Shown here in pieces: positions 6,146 to 14,843 of a stretch of DNA of 64,000 nucleotides (positions within the stretch are counted from its first letter, which is position 1; each line of letters begins with the position of its first letter). Below the pieces are notes generated by a model, which was given only the letters and a program-made list of their open reading frames with translations, did no database searches and was not told where the DNA came from. Origin of the DNA: a virus; IMG/VR virus record IMGVR_UViG_3300020190_000042, positions 1 through 64,000 of that record; one strand, 5' to 3'. A program made the translations under genes and the position numbers.

Positions 6146-6187
6146 TCTCTGCTGAGGGGTCAGCCCCTAAGCGATGGAGTACGCGAG

Positions 6188-6211
6188 CCCTCTCCACGGA
6201 GAGGGTTCTTT
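6188..6211 (+). terminator. Intrinsic terminator
   Basis: CCCTCTC-CACG-GAGAGGG (7-bp stem, 6188-6205) followed by TTCTTT. It closes the transcription unit from the 5033 promoter. A smaller AGGGG-TCAG-CCCCT hairpin lies just upstream of it, after the 6145 stop. Confidence 0.75.
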
Positions 6212-6249
6212 ACTTGCGTTCCGCACAACAATTTGTCTAACTAACCCAA

Positions 6250-7449
6250 ATGACCACCCATTACTTGCTGACCTGCTCTATTTCTGCAGACGTTCGGCAA
6301 TCTGTTCAAATCAAGTTTGATGACCTCAAACTTCCTAAAACGGTCGTTGAAACTCTTCAACGCAATAATACCGTTAGCCTCCGTCCTAATCTCTCCAATG
6401 CGCTTAAAGCAGAGCTTGATTCACTTCGCGTCATGCAGCGTGATCTTTATGACAGCTACTGCATTCATAGTGGTGACGCTCACTTTGTCACTTCTTCCTA
6501 CTTTTATCTGGCTAATGAACGAATAAAGGATATTCGTAAAGAAGCTCAGAACGCAAACGACAGGCTCAAAGACCTGTGGGAACAAGAGTTTGAATCCTGG
6601 CAGCAAACTGCAGAGGGCATACTAAAACCCCTCTTCCGAGATTCTGACGAATTCAAGTTGGCCTTTGATGCCTACATGAAGTTTTTCCCCACGAAGGAAG
6701 AATACAAAGCTCCAATTCGTGTTTCAGTTCTCGGTCCTCTTCCTGTTTCTATGGAACGGGTAAGCAAACCGATTGAGGGAGATTTCCAATCTCTTGTCGC
6801 GTATGAGAATCAGATCAACACGCAACAAGTTCTTGAAGCAGCGCGTAACAATGCTGCAGATCGAGCACTTTTAATCGGAGCTGAGCTTCTCGATGATCTT
6901 GATGTTCGATCAATTACCAAGATCGGTCGCCAACAAACAGGTGGCGATAAAAAACGCGGTAGCTGGCAGATCACTGCACAGAAACTAAAGCTGATTAGCG
7001 ACAGCGTACCTGGGTTTGAGAATCTCTCTGATCTAGCAGACCGATTGCTGAAAGCTGGCAACGACATTCAAGCTAATGATCGTGCTGTACGGCAAAAGGG
7101 AACGAAGGATTTCTACGCGGTACAGGACGAAATCCGTTCGGAGTTGTCAGAAATCTGCCAAACCCGCGACAGTTCTAAAGGCTTAGAGATGCTCAAGCAA
7201 TCTCTTGCACTTTCATCTACTTACAAGCTGTTGTGTGACCGCATAAAGAATGCAGAAAACTCAAACGCCCTAAATCTTTTGATCAAAGACGCCAACGTAG
7301 AGATTGACATTTACGCTCAGCGTTCCAAACACCTCAACAAATTGATTGAGCAACGTAAGGAATTAATTGGAGCTGCAGGCGAAAATCTTGATCAACTACT
7401 TTCTGATTTGAAAGAACCCGAACCTGAATCTAAGGAGATTGATTTCTGA
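6250..7449 (+). CDS. Large helical protein of the AAA/VWA module (possibly DUF3150-like), 399 aa
   Basis: First gene of a set with a MoxR-type ATPase (7702) and a VWA protein (9075). The N-terminus has short strands (HYLLTCSISADVRQSVQIKF); residues about 60-120 are long charged helices (ANERIKDIRKEAQNANDRLK), and the C-terminal 200 residues are helical with a coiled-coil region (LNKLIEQRKELIG) and an acidic tail. DUF3150 proteins are known to sit beside CobS-like ATPases and CobT-like VWA proteins; I suggest that family from layout and the helical pattern, not from a clear motif. Probably a substrate or scaffold for the ATPase. Confidence 0.6.
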   Translation: MTTHYLLTCSISADVRQSVQIKFDDLKLPKTVVETLQRNNTVSLRPNLSNALKAELDSLRVMQRDLYDSYCIHSGDAHFVTSSYFYLANERIKDIRKEAQNANDRLKDLWEQEFESWQQTAEGILKPLFRDSDEFKLAFDAYMKFFPTKEEYKAPIRVSVLGPLPVSMERVSKPIEGDFQSLVAYENQINTQQVLEAARNNAADRALLIGAELLDDLDVRSITKIGRQQTGGDKKRGSWQITAQKLKLISDSVPGFENLSDLADRLLKAGNDIQANDRAVRQKGTKDFYAVQDEIRSELSEICQTRDSSKGLEMLKQSLALSSTYKLLCDRIKNAENSNALNLLIKDANVEIDIYAQRSKHLNKLIEQRKELIGAAGENLDQLLSDLKEPEPESKEIDF

Positions 7450-7676
7450 TGAAACGACTCTCGTATGCAATCGAATCGACTCAAGGGTTTCTTAAAGACA
7501 TCGAAGATTACACCAACGATGTTTTAGAAGCAGTTACTTTCACTAATTTCGAGTTTGCTTGCGAGCGGCTCGCCATTGTAAATAACTTGCTCTCTACCGA
7601 ATGTTGGATCAGCGCAGTCTACATTCCTTTCCCACGGCCTGTGCCTGTGCCTCCACTCAGTAAAACGCATCAGTAA
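7449..7676 (+). CDS. Small hypothetical protein, 75 aa
   Basis: Overlaps the previous stop (TGATG), so it is coupled. The product begins MKRLSYAIESTQGFLKDIED, is helical, and ends in a Pro-rich tail (FPRPVPVPPLSKT). It lies inside the AAA/VWA module between the helical protein and the ATPase. Function unknown. Confidence 0.65.
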   Translation: MKRLSYAIESTQGFLKDIEDYTNDVLEAVTFTNFEFACERLAIVNNLLSTECWISAVYIPFPRPVPVPPLSKTHQ

Positions 7677-7701
7677 ACACCGCACGTACTCCTTCCGCAC
7701 C

Positions 7702-8889
7702 ATGAACGACGCACTTTTTACTAAGCTTCAGAATTTTCGTGGCGCACTCAATGCCGCGACTTTAGAGCGTGAGTTTGTTATTGACGGTTTGCTAGCGACT
7801 CTTTTGAGTAAGCAAAACGCTTTTTTGTTGGGGGTTCCTGGCACGGGTAAGTCTGATCTCGTCCGTAACATTTGTCGAGGGATTTCTAAAGCAAACTACT
7901 TCGGATACTTACTCACCCCGACTACAGATCCCTCGGAAGTATTCGGTCCAGTAGCAGTAACTAAACTGCTTAAGGATGAGTACACCCGAGATGTTTCAGG
8001 TTATCTGCCTGACGCCCACATCGGTTTTCTGGATGAGCTGTTTAGGGGGAGCTCAGCAATCCTAAACTCGCTGCTGACTCTTCTTAACGAACGCACGTTC
8101 AATAACGGTAAAACTGTTGTTGAAACGCCCATCCAGTCTATTGTTGCTGCCACGAACAGTTGGCCTGACGAAGAATCTCTCCAAGCATTTGCGGATCGAT
8201 TTTTGTTCCGCCCTACCGTGGATGTTCTTCGCAAGCCTGTGTCAAAGCGCCGCCTAGATGAGTGGGCGCTCGGCCTGGTGGATCGACCAGAAGTCGGCGA
8301 GCATCTAACTCTTAAAGAACTTCAAGAACTTCAACAGGCAGCCAACGACATTACAGTTTCCGAGGAGTTCCTAGACCGCTTCAGTAACGTCTGGGAAATG
8401 CTCTCTAGCCGTAACATCACCATCAGTGATCGTCGGCGAGTACAAATACTTAAGTTCCTTAAGGCTTGGGCTGTAGTTCAAGGTGACGACGAACTTTATG
8501 CAGAGCATCTGCACAACAGTTTGATCCATATCGTGTATCAAACGCGAGAGGATCAAGACATCATCAAAGAGGTTCTTGAGCAGGAGATTCCCACGGCGGA
8601 TCGGGTATTTAATGACGCCAAGCGGGCTGCTGCAGGCATCATGGCGGAATACACTTCGCACTCACACAAGTACAAAGTTAAAGGTTTGGGTGATCTAAAT
8701 GATTTTGTGGTTAACCTCCGCAAGTATCACAAGGACATGCAGACAGTCCGCGATAAAGTAGGGGAGATTCTGGACGGAACCCGCTTCAGAATGTCTGTGA
8801 CAACACGGGCATCTGGGGTAAAGCTGCAGCAGAATCTGCAAAACCACTGCGATACCCTGGCCCGTGCAATCAGCGAAATCAGTAGCTGA
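7702..8889 (+). CDS. MoxR/RavA-type AAA+ ATPase, 395 aa
   Basis: Walker A is GVPGTGKS (residues 44-51). Walker B is GFLDELF (about 108-114), followed by SSAILNSLLTLLNERTFNNG, the conserved post-Walker-B segment of RavA-like MoxR ATPases. The sensor segment (IVAATNSW) and an arginine-rich lid follow. MoxR ATPases form hexamers and remodel targets presented by a partner VWA protein; the partner here is at 9075. The last 26 bases overlap the next small gene. A phage RavA/ViaA or CobS/CobT-like chaperone pair is inferred; the target is unknown. Confidence 0.9.
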   Translation: MNDALFTKLQNFRGALNAATLEREFVIDGLLATLLSKQNAFLLGVPGTGKSDLVRNICRGISKANYFGYLLTPTTDPSEVFGPVAVTKLLKDEYTRDVSGYLPDAHIGFLDELFRGSSAILNSLLTLLNERTFNNGKTVVETPIQSIVAATNSWPDEESLQAFADRFLFRPTVDVLRKPVSKRRLDEWALGLVDRPEVGEHLTLKELQELQQAANDITVSEEFLDRFSNVWEMLSSRNITISDRRRVQILKFLKAWAVVQGDDELYAEHLHNSLIHIVYQTREDQDIIKEVLEQEIPTADRVFNDAKRAAAGIMAEYTSHSHKYKVKGLGDLNDFVVNLRKYHKDMQTVRDKVGEILDGTRFRMSVTTRASGVKLQQNLQNHCDTLARAISEISS

Positions 8890-9097
8890 CCGTTTTGATC
8901 TAAACGAAACGGACTTCGACGCAGATGGTGTAGCAGTTAAATACGATCAGGATCACAGCGGCAACGACTGTTACCATGTGATCCTGAAATTGGGTGTCGT
9001 AGCCACGGTCTCCTCGGCTCATTTAGTGGAGGAGAAAAAAATTCAATTACTTCGTTTCTATCCTGTAGATCAACATGAACACAACAACTCATTCTGA
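8864..9097 (+). CDS. Small hypothetical linker-gene protein, 77 aa
   Basis: GTG 8864, overlapping the ATPase gene by 26 bases and the VWA gene by 23. The product is acidic with a beta pattern (CYHVILKLGVVATVSSAHLV). Overlap on both sides suggests it belongs to the same complex or is translationally coupled. No known motif. Confidence 0.6.
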   Translation: MQSAKSVADRFDLNETDFDADGVAVKYDQDHSGNDCYHVILKLGVVATVSSAHLVEEKKIQLLRFYPVDQHEHNNSF

Positions 9098-10625
9098 GAT
9101 CATTCGGATCGTAGACAACGAACCGCTGACACTTGCGTGCTCAGCATTAGCAGATTTTCTGTGGCAAGATTTCATACGTGATGCGCGCCCGATCGTCACT
9201 TATTTAATTGATCATTACAACATTAAACAGTTATCACGGTTTGGTAAGGAGATCTTCGAGCGTCTGTACAGTGCTGATAATGTATCCTGGTTAGTTACCG
9301 AAGACGCCTACGAGGATTATTTCCGGAAGGTGTGCGATGGAGATACCGCCGCAATCCCAGAAGGTTACAAACCAGAAAACGGGATTTGGTACTCAATCAT
9401 GAGCGATTTGAGCCAAGCTGCTGCGTGGCCTGAGCTCGTGCGTCGGTCCATGGGCGACCAGTTCAACGCAGGCAACAACGCTGTAAACATCATCAATGAA
9501 CTCTCTAAAGTAATCGAGCAAGCAATTGAGAGCGGACAATTTGATGTACAGCTTCTAACTTCTGCAGATCAAAAGCTTCAAGAGTTACGCGAACAATATC
9601 AAGAGGCGATCGACAAAGGCGACAAAGAGAAAGCGGAACAGATTCGCACTGAGGGTAAGAAACTCGGGGAAGCAATCAACGAAGCGATTCAAGAAGCAAA
9701 AGATAAAATTCAAAGCCAGTCGCACAAAATTATCGACAAGGCAGTTGAAAAAAATGATGACATAAATGAGGCTATCAGTGGCTTCCACGGTGGCACCGCC
9801 GGCACCGGTAAGCATGGTGCAGACTTAGAGGCAAAGAAAGCGCTTGCAAAAAAACTCCGTAATAACAAAGAACTCGCAAAGCTGACGCAGAAATTAGGAG
9901 CGCTCCGCAGGATTTGGCACGAGCGTAAGAAGGCGCGCCGAACCAAAGATACCTACGAATCAATTACAGGCGCTCGGTTTGGCAACGATGTAACCAAAGC
10001 TTTCCCGGTGGAAGTAGCTTTGGCTGCGAGCCCAGAGGGCAGCGCACTGTTTGCTCTGAAGTATTCTCAAAAGACACTATTTATCAAAGACTACACATCA
10101 ACACGTAAAGATATTGGCAAAGGCCCAATCGTCATGTATGTGGACGTGTCCGGATCGATGCACGGCGATACAGAGGTATGGAGCAAAGCTATCGCGTTTG
10201 TAATTGCGGAGGAAGCTCTGAAACAGAACAGAGAGATACAGATTTACCTGTTCGACACACAGATCAACGGTTCTGTGAAACTTCAGAAAGATCGTAAAGA
10301 CAACAAGGAGCTGATCGATTTTGTCTGCACTTGGACCCTCGGCGGAGGCACTAGCTTTAATGCCGTTCTGGGCCACGCGCTGGACAAAGCGAAGATCTCA
10401 GAACGAGCTGATGTGCTAATGATTACAGATGGACACAGCGAAGTTCATGATAATTTTATTAGGCGCTTAAACTCCTTTAAGCAAGCCAGCGGTGTTCAGT
10501 GGAGCACAGTCTGCATCAATACAGACATCCCTAGTGTTTGCCGTGCCTTTAGTGACGAACTCTACTCAGTCAATTTGTATAATCCGGACGTAGCAGTTGA
10601 CGCTATCCAAAAATGTTTAAGGTAA
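9075..10625 (+). CDS. VWA-domain (MIDAS) protein, ViaA/CobT-like, 516 aa
   Basis: The C-terminal VWA domain starts near residue 345. YVDVSGSM (about 355-362) gives the DxSxS metal-ion-dependent adhesion site; a Thr in GGGTSFN and the aspartate in MITDGHSE complete it. The middle (residues 150-300) is a long, charged, helical stretch rich in Lys/Glu/Gln. The N-terminal 130 residues form a separate helical domain. VWA partners of MoxR ATPases act as adaptors that hold the target. Adjacent to its ATPase in one operon. Confidence 0.88.
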   Translation: MNTTTHSEIIRIVDNEPLTLACSALADFLWQDFIRDARPIVTYLIDHYNIKQLSRFGKEIFERLYSADNVSWLVTEDAYEDYFRKVCDGDTAAIPEGYKPENGIWYSIMSDLSQAAAWPELVRRSMGDQFNAGNNAVNIINELSKVIEQAIESGQFDVQLLTSADQKLQELREQYQEAIDKGDKEKAEQIRTEGKKLGEAINEAIQEAKDKIQSQSHKIIDKAVEKNDDINEAISGFHGGTAGTGKHGADLEAKKALAKKLRNNKELAKLTQKLGALRRIWHERKKARRTKDTYESITGARFGNDVTKAFPVEVALAASPEGSALFALKYSQKTLFIKDYTSTRKDIGKGPIVMYVDVSGSMHGDTEVWSKAIAFVIAEEALKQNREIQIYLFDTQINGSVKLQKDRKDNKELIDFVCTWTLGGGTSFNAVLGHALDKAKISERADVLMITDGHSEVHDNFIRRLNSFKQASGVQWSTVCINTDIPSVCRAFSDELYSVNLYNPDVAVDAIQKCLR

Positions 10626-10632
10626 ATCACCA

Positions 10633-10836
10633 ATGAACTATAAACCGCTCGCTAACGAACTGAGTGAACTCATTGATGAATATGAAATTAGGGACACAAC
10701 AGAGCAAGCTAAACAAAAGTGTAACATAGGTGACTTTTGGTTTAATTCAGAAACAGGTCAGTTATACGTTTGTCACGGAAAAGTTTTTGGGAAGCTCATT
10801 TGGTCTAAGGTCGACGGCATAGAATGGATTGAATGA
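10633..10836 (+). CDS. Small hypothetical protein, 67 aa
   Basis: Starts 8 bases after the VWA stop. The product begins MNYKPLANELSELIDEYEIR and has a Trp-rich C-terminus (GDFWFNSETGQLYVCHGKVF) that looks like a beta meander of the kind found in phage virion WF..ETG.LYV repeats. AT-rich codon use compared with the ATPase. Overlaps the next gene in ATGA. Confidence 0.65.
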   Translation: MNYKPLANELSELIDEYEIRDTTEQAKQKCNIGDFWFNSETGQLYVCHGKVFGKLIWSKVDGIEWIE

Positions 10837-11285
10837 CTATTGAATCGCCACTACTAATTACTCTGGCGATGCTTTTGGAGATTCAAGAGGAATACTGTGT
10901 GCGAGAAATTACAATAGATGATCTACAAAACTGGGTAAGCAATTGTATTTATACGTCAATCTATGACGATGATGCACAGAAAGAAAAAATTAAAATAACA
11001 TATAACGATTGCAGTATCGAATATTTATATAACTGTCTGTTATTTTCTATTGTCAAAAACGAAACAGAGGAGGGGTTCTTAACCGGTGTGTCCTATGACG
11101 TAGCAATAAGTTTAAAACCTTATCTTCACGATTTTTTCGGTACGGATCGAATACCCGTCTTAAAAGCAGCTATGACTCTCCTATCTGAAGACATCGAAGA
11201 GGTAAGCTCAAAGCTCGCGGGAGACATCCACAACTGGTCTGAAAACGTCGCGCTGGTATTCAGTGGCTTGGGTTACACAAGCTGA
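10833..11285 (+). CDS. Hypothetical protein, 150 aa
   Basis: ATGA-coupled to the upstream gene. Acidic, AT-rich in codon use, mostly helical (LLITLAMLLEIQEEYCVREI near the N-terminus). No recognised motif. Last gene of the AAA/VWA transcription unit; an 80-base gap follows. Confidence 0.65.
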   Translation: MTIESPLLITLAMLLEIQEEYCVREITIDDLQNWVSNCIYTSIYDDDAQKEKIKITYNDCSIEYLYNCLLFSIVKNETEEGFLTGVSYDVAISLKPYLHDFFGTDRIPVLKAAMTLLSEDIEEVSSKLAGDIHNWSENVALVFSGLGYTS

Positions 11286-11377
11286 GGAAAACTAAAAAGA
11301 ACCTTAAGTCTCCTGATACCGGGATTGCTTTCCTGTCTTCCCTTTCTACGCTTATTCAGTCATTCACAGTGTTTGAC

Positions 11378-12157
11378 ATGAATTTCCAATTCTGTCTAGC
11401 CGGAACTCCTATCGAACCCCACGAAGCGGTGGCTCTTCTTGAGATCGCAGCTCCTAAAGGGTCTTCAAAACCTATGATCGACATCAGCACGATCATCGAC
11501 ACAAAAGAGCTCAACGCTTCCAAGCTTTTCGAGCTCGCCGTTTCCAAGCAGAATCAAGACCTTGCGTCGCTTGCTTGGAAGATCTCTGTCCAACAGAAGC
11601 AACCCGCGACATTCGGCGCCCCCAAACTCAAGGTTGTTTCCAGCGTCAAGGAGCCCACTCTCGAAGGGATCATCGAGCAGCTTAACGGTACCAACTCGTA
11701 CTGTGCTCTTGGCACCGCGATGCTGCTGAAGGCGACCAGCTTTAAGCAGTGGGTCACCCTACGCGAAACGGCGACGTATTTCGCTGGTGAGATCGTAAAC
11801 AAAAAGCTTGGGTTCCCCACCTCTAAGTTCTTACGCGGCTTTGAGATGGTGGAGGGTAAGCCCACGCCGATCGACCTCAGCAGCGGCATCGAGCGTAAGC
11901 ATACGTTCCACGTGTCGCCGATGTACATCGCGCTGCGCGAGGGTCTTGTGTACTGCAAGAAGCACGGCCTTGTGGAGCAAAAGCAGATGCTGTCCGTGGG
12001 CGCCCCGTACTCCAAAAACAGTTCTCTGCAAATCGACAGCACTCGGCGGATCTATTACAAGATCAATTGCTCCAAGCGTGGTCTCCAACTGGTCGAAATG
12101 TGGGCGGACATGGATCGCTATATTGAGAAAAATTTTGAACTGCAGGCGGTTAGCTGA
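11378..12157 (+). CDS. Hypothetical protein with strongly biased codons, 259 aa
   Basis: ATG 11378 is preferred; GTG at 11369 in the same frame is possible. Neither has an SD. The product begins MNFQFCLAGTPIEPHEAVAL and has a Pro/Ala-flanked central linker and a C-terminal half of basic helices (RGLQLVEMWADMDRYIEKNF). Codon use is richer in C-ending and GC-rich codons than in the genes on either side, which often marks an abundant product. I see no known domain. It precedes the polymerase and may be a DNA-binding replication accessory; that is a guess. Confidence 0.75.
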   Translation: MNFQFCLAGTPIEPHEAVALLEIAAPKGSSKPMIDISTIIDTKELNASKLFELAVSKQNQDLASLAWKISVQQKQPATFGAPKLKVVSSVKEPTLEGIIEQLNGTNSYCALGTAMLLKATSFKQWVTLRETATYFAGEIVNKKLGFPTSKFLRGFEMVEGKPTPIDLSSGIERKHTFHVSPMYIALREGLVYCKKHGLVEQKQMLSVGAPYSKNSSLQIDSTRRIYYKINCSKRGLQLVEMWADMDRYIEKNFELQAVS

Positions 12158-12348
12158 TGGCCTCTGAGAATCCGTATGAGAACGAACTCATAGAAGCTTT
12201 AGCAGATTGTTTTTGTATTGCTGCCGAGGTTCTAGATTCTCAGTCAATCATCTGTTGCATCCAAGCAGCACTCGATCTACAAGTCAAGTATCACCAAGGT
12301 CAGTACGAACTTTTTACAGCCGTTAAAAGTTCTATAACCGAGGTCTGA
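12157..12348 (+). CDS. Small hypothetical protein, 63 aa
   Basis: Starts at the last base of the previous stop (TGATG). The product is acidic and helical (ENELIEALADCFCIAAEVLD) with Cys residues. Followed directly by a terminator. Not recognised. Confidence 0.65.
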   Translation: MASENPYENELIEALADCFCIAAEVLDSQSIICCIQAALDLQVKYHQGQYELFTAVKSSITEV

Positions 12349-12358
12349 TTCCATCCAC

Positions 12359-12388
12359 GTGCGCTGCCTAAGGTGGCGCACTTTTTTT
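12359..12388 (+). terminator. Intrinsic terminator before the polymerase gene
   Basis: GTGCGC (12359-12364) pairs with GCGCAC (12376-12381), with an inner GCC/GGT stack, followed by seven T (12382-12388). The polymerase ATG is only six bases beyond, so polymerase mRNA must either read through or start within this element. Confidence 0.8.
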
Positions 12389-12394
12389 CTTCTT

Positions 12395-14287
12395 ATGGAT
12401 TTTATTTACGTCGACACCGATCTCAAGTGCCAGGAAGCACTTAAAGAACTTGCTGGGTTTGAAAAAGTCGTCCTCGATACAGAGACCACGGGGCTGGACA
12501 GTTGGATCGCAAAACTGCGGTTGATCCAATTGTGCTCAGCATCAGTCGACGATATAACCAAACCCGTATACGTGTTTGATGCTTTTAAAATTAATATAGA
12601 ACCTGTGTGTCGCTATATCGAATCACGTAAAACTCTGGTAATTCACAATGCAAACTTTGACCTACAGTTTTTATATTCGGTAGGCTGCGATTTTAAGGGG
12701 AACATCTTTTGTACATACGTCGCTGAACGCATCCTGCGGGCAGGTTTTAAAGAGAAACGAATCGCGCCTCAAACAAAGAAACCTTATTTTGCGGACGTTT
12801 CGTGTGGCCTTAAAGCTGTTGCCGAACGCAGGTTAGAAATCGAAATTTCAAAAGAAGAGCAGGTTAGTGATTGGGGAGCAGAAGTCCTTACAGAAAGTCA
12901 ACTTGAATATGCGGCTAAAGATGTTCGCATCCTACCGTTGATCGCTAAGCAACAGTTTGAAGAACTTAAAGAGGAGAATCTGTTAGGGCTTTATTCGATC
13001 GAGAGCAAGTGCATCCGCCCCGTGGCACAGATGTGTAAACGAGGGTTCAGTGTAGATATCGCAAAATTAAAAAAACTAAAAATCAAAATAGAAACTGAAC
13101 TTAACAACAAAACCGAAGAGTTTGTAATGCAGTTAGACGCGCGATTACTTGATGATAGGAAGCTTCCAAGGAGAGACGACGGAAGCTTAGCCATAGGTAA
13201 AAAACGTGCAAAAGAGTTTAATCCAAGCAGCCCTGCTCAGTTGATTGCAGCATTTACTGAATGTAGTATCGACTTACCGGTTGATCAAAAAACCGAGAAG
13301 ACGACTTTAAATCAAGTAGCTCTTGCTGAATTCGATAGCGAAGATCCCACGCTAAGGCTGTACCGGGAACGAGCCAAGGTAGAAACACGTTTAGAACACG
13401 TAAATAAACTTCTCGATAATGTAAATCCTGTATCGCATAGGCTGCACTCAGGATATAACCAAGTAGGAGCAAACTCTGGTCGTTTTACAAGCAGCGGCGC
13501 TCCTAAAACAGCTAAAACAAAAACTAAAAGTATTTTTAGTGTAAATATCCAACAAGTACCCCGATCAAAAGACTTCCGAGAGACGTTTGTCGCAGCACCC
13601 GGGTTCAAATTAGTTATCTGTGACTGGGCTCAGATTGAGTTGCGGTTAGGCGCTGAACTGATCAACATACCTCAAATGAAGAAAGCATTTATTGAAGAAA
13701 TTGACCTACATACACTTACGGCTAGTTTGATTTATAAAAAACAGATACAGGACGTAACAAAAGATGAGCGTCAAGATGGTAAAACACTTAACTTTGCCCT
13801 GTTGTACGGCATGGGCTACAGGAAGTACAAAACATATGCTGCGCAAAGCGGCAAAATAATCTCTTTATCAGAGGCAAAGGTCGCCCACACAGGTTTCCAC
13901 GCTGCTTACCCGCGTTTGAGGATCTGGCACCAGGAGCGAGCTGCATTAGTGGCGGATGGATGGACCTATACCAGAACTGCCTGCGGGCGGCGACGGTTGC
14001 TGAGCTACGACGACGCCACAATGATGTGCAGCGCAAATACTCTGATTCAAGGTTCGGGCGCCGACATCCTAAAAATTGCAATAGCGCAATTAAGTGAGCA
14101 CCTTAACGAAGACGCATATTTAGTAGCGTGTGTTCACGATGAACTTGTCCTTGAAGTACGTGAGAACCTTGCGGAAGAGTATAAAAAAATACTGGAGTTG
14201 ATTATGATCCAAGCCGCACAAAATGTATTAAGATCTGTTCCAGCATCAGCAGATGCCAGTGTCGGCGACTCTTGGGCCGCTAAATAG
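12395..14287 (+). CDS. polA: Family A DNA polymerase with 3'-5' exonuclease, 630 aa
   Basis: The exonuclease motif is LDTETTG (D28, E30). The polymerase domain shows motif A D410 in CDWAQIELR, motif B K463 in DGKTLNFALLYGMGY, and motif C HDE at 581-583. Length fits a phage Pol I without the 5' nuclease domain. ATG 12395 is chosen because an in-frame GTG at 12359 lies inside the terminator stem. The motif A serine of the usual DYSQIELR is replaced (DWAQIELR). Replicates the phage genome, probably with the primase-helicase at 20211 and the SSB-like protein at 16249. Confidence 0.95.
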   Translation: MDFIYVDTDLKCQEALKELAGFEKVVLDTETTGLDSWIAKLRLIQLCSASVDDITKPVYVFDAFKINIEPVCRYIESRKTLVIHNANFDLQFLYSVGCDFKGNIFCTYVAERILRAGFKEKRIAPQTKKPYFADVSCGLKAVAERRLEIEISKEEQVSDWGAEVLTESQLEYAAKDVRILPLIAKQQFEELKEENLLGLYSIESKCIRPVAQMCKRGFSVDIAKLKKLKIKIETELNNKTEEFVMQLDARLLDDRKLPRRDDGSLAIGKKRAKEFNPSSPAQLIAAFTECSIDLPVDQKTEKTTLNQVALAEFDSEDPTLRLYRERAKVETRLEHVNKLLDNVNPVSHRLHSGYNQVGANSGRFTSSGAPKTAKTKTKSIFSVNIQQVPRSKDFRETFVAAPGFKLVICDWAQIELRLGAELINIPQMKKAFIEEIDLHTLTASLIYKKQIQDVTKDERQDGKTLNFALLYGMGYRKYKTYAAQSGKIISLSEAKVAHTGFHAAYPRLRIWHQERAALVADGWTYTRTACGRRRLLSYDDATMMCSANTLIQGSGADILKIAIAQLSEHLNEDAYLVACVHDELVLEVRENLAEEYKKILELIMIQAAQNVLRSVPASADASVGDSWAAK

Positions 14288-14288
14288 A

Positions 14289-14786
14289 ATGGACTTACTT
14301 AAGATCCCCAAAAACCCCGAAAAGGAAGTGTTTACCGTAAAACACAACGGCAGTTACTACGCTGTTATTACGGGAGATGATGTGCTTTATGTGAGCCCGG
14401 AAGTATTTGATTCCCCTTTAAAAGCTAGTAACCACGCTCGGTCGATAAAACGACAGCACAAGATCGACGTAAAGATTAAAAAAGACCAAAAACCTGAGGT
14501 GTTAAATAATAAGACTAAAATACCTAGGAAAAATAAACTCTACACTGAAGCCGAAATGGCCTCGGAAACACAATTAAAGTTTCGTGAGGTCTGGATTATC
14601 CTTGACTCATGGGGTCGCTATGCCAAAACTATTATAAAGAACAACACCGTGGTGGAGTACGCCTCAAATAAGGAGAAAGCCCAACGGTTTAGCAGTTATG
14701 AGGAAGCCATTCTTCAATTAAAAACTTTAGATATGGTCGTCAAACGCGGGCATAAACTTCAGCGATTTTTCGAACGTAAAGATTGA
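14289..14786 (+). CDS. Hypothetical basic protein, 165 aa
   Basis: ATG 14289 follows the polymerase stop by one base; an upstream GTG at 14253 would overlap the polymerase. The product begins MDLLKIPKNPEKEVFTVKHN and is Lys-rich with a linker (KIKKDQKPEVLNNKTKIPRK) between two small strand-helix units. Probably co-translated with the polymerase. No recognised domain. Confidence 0.7.
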   Translation: MDLLKIPKNPEKEVFTVKHNGSYYAVITGDDVLYVSPEVFDSPLKASNHARSIKRQHKIDVKIKKDQKPEVLNNKTKIPRKNKLYTEAEMASETQLKFREVWIILDSWGRYAKTIIKNNTVVEYASNKEKAQRFSSYEEAILQLKTLDMVVKRGHKLQRFFERKD

Positions 14787-14813
14787 CGCGATGAAACCGC
14801 TAAGCTAAAGCAG

Positions 14814-14819
14814 TATAAT
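14814..14819 (+). promoter_or_regulatory. Candidate -10 box
   Basis: TATAAT 25 bases before the ATG at 14844. A TTGACG lies too far upstream (25-base spacer), so if this is a promoter its -35 is weak or activator-dependent. Confidence 0.4.
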
Positions 14820-14843
14820 CAATAAAGATCCGGCTTTTAACTA

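Noticed and set aside
11554-12042. Long minus-strand frame opposite the 259-aa gene
   Set aside because: Shadow frame with no similarity or RBS; arises from the codon bias of the plus-strand gene.
14253-14288. Upstream GTG start for the gene after the polymerase
   Set aside because: It would overlap the polymerase end; ATG 14289 directly follows the stop codon.
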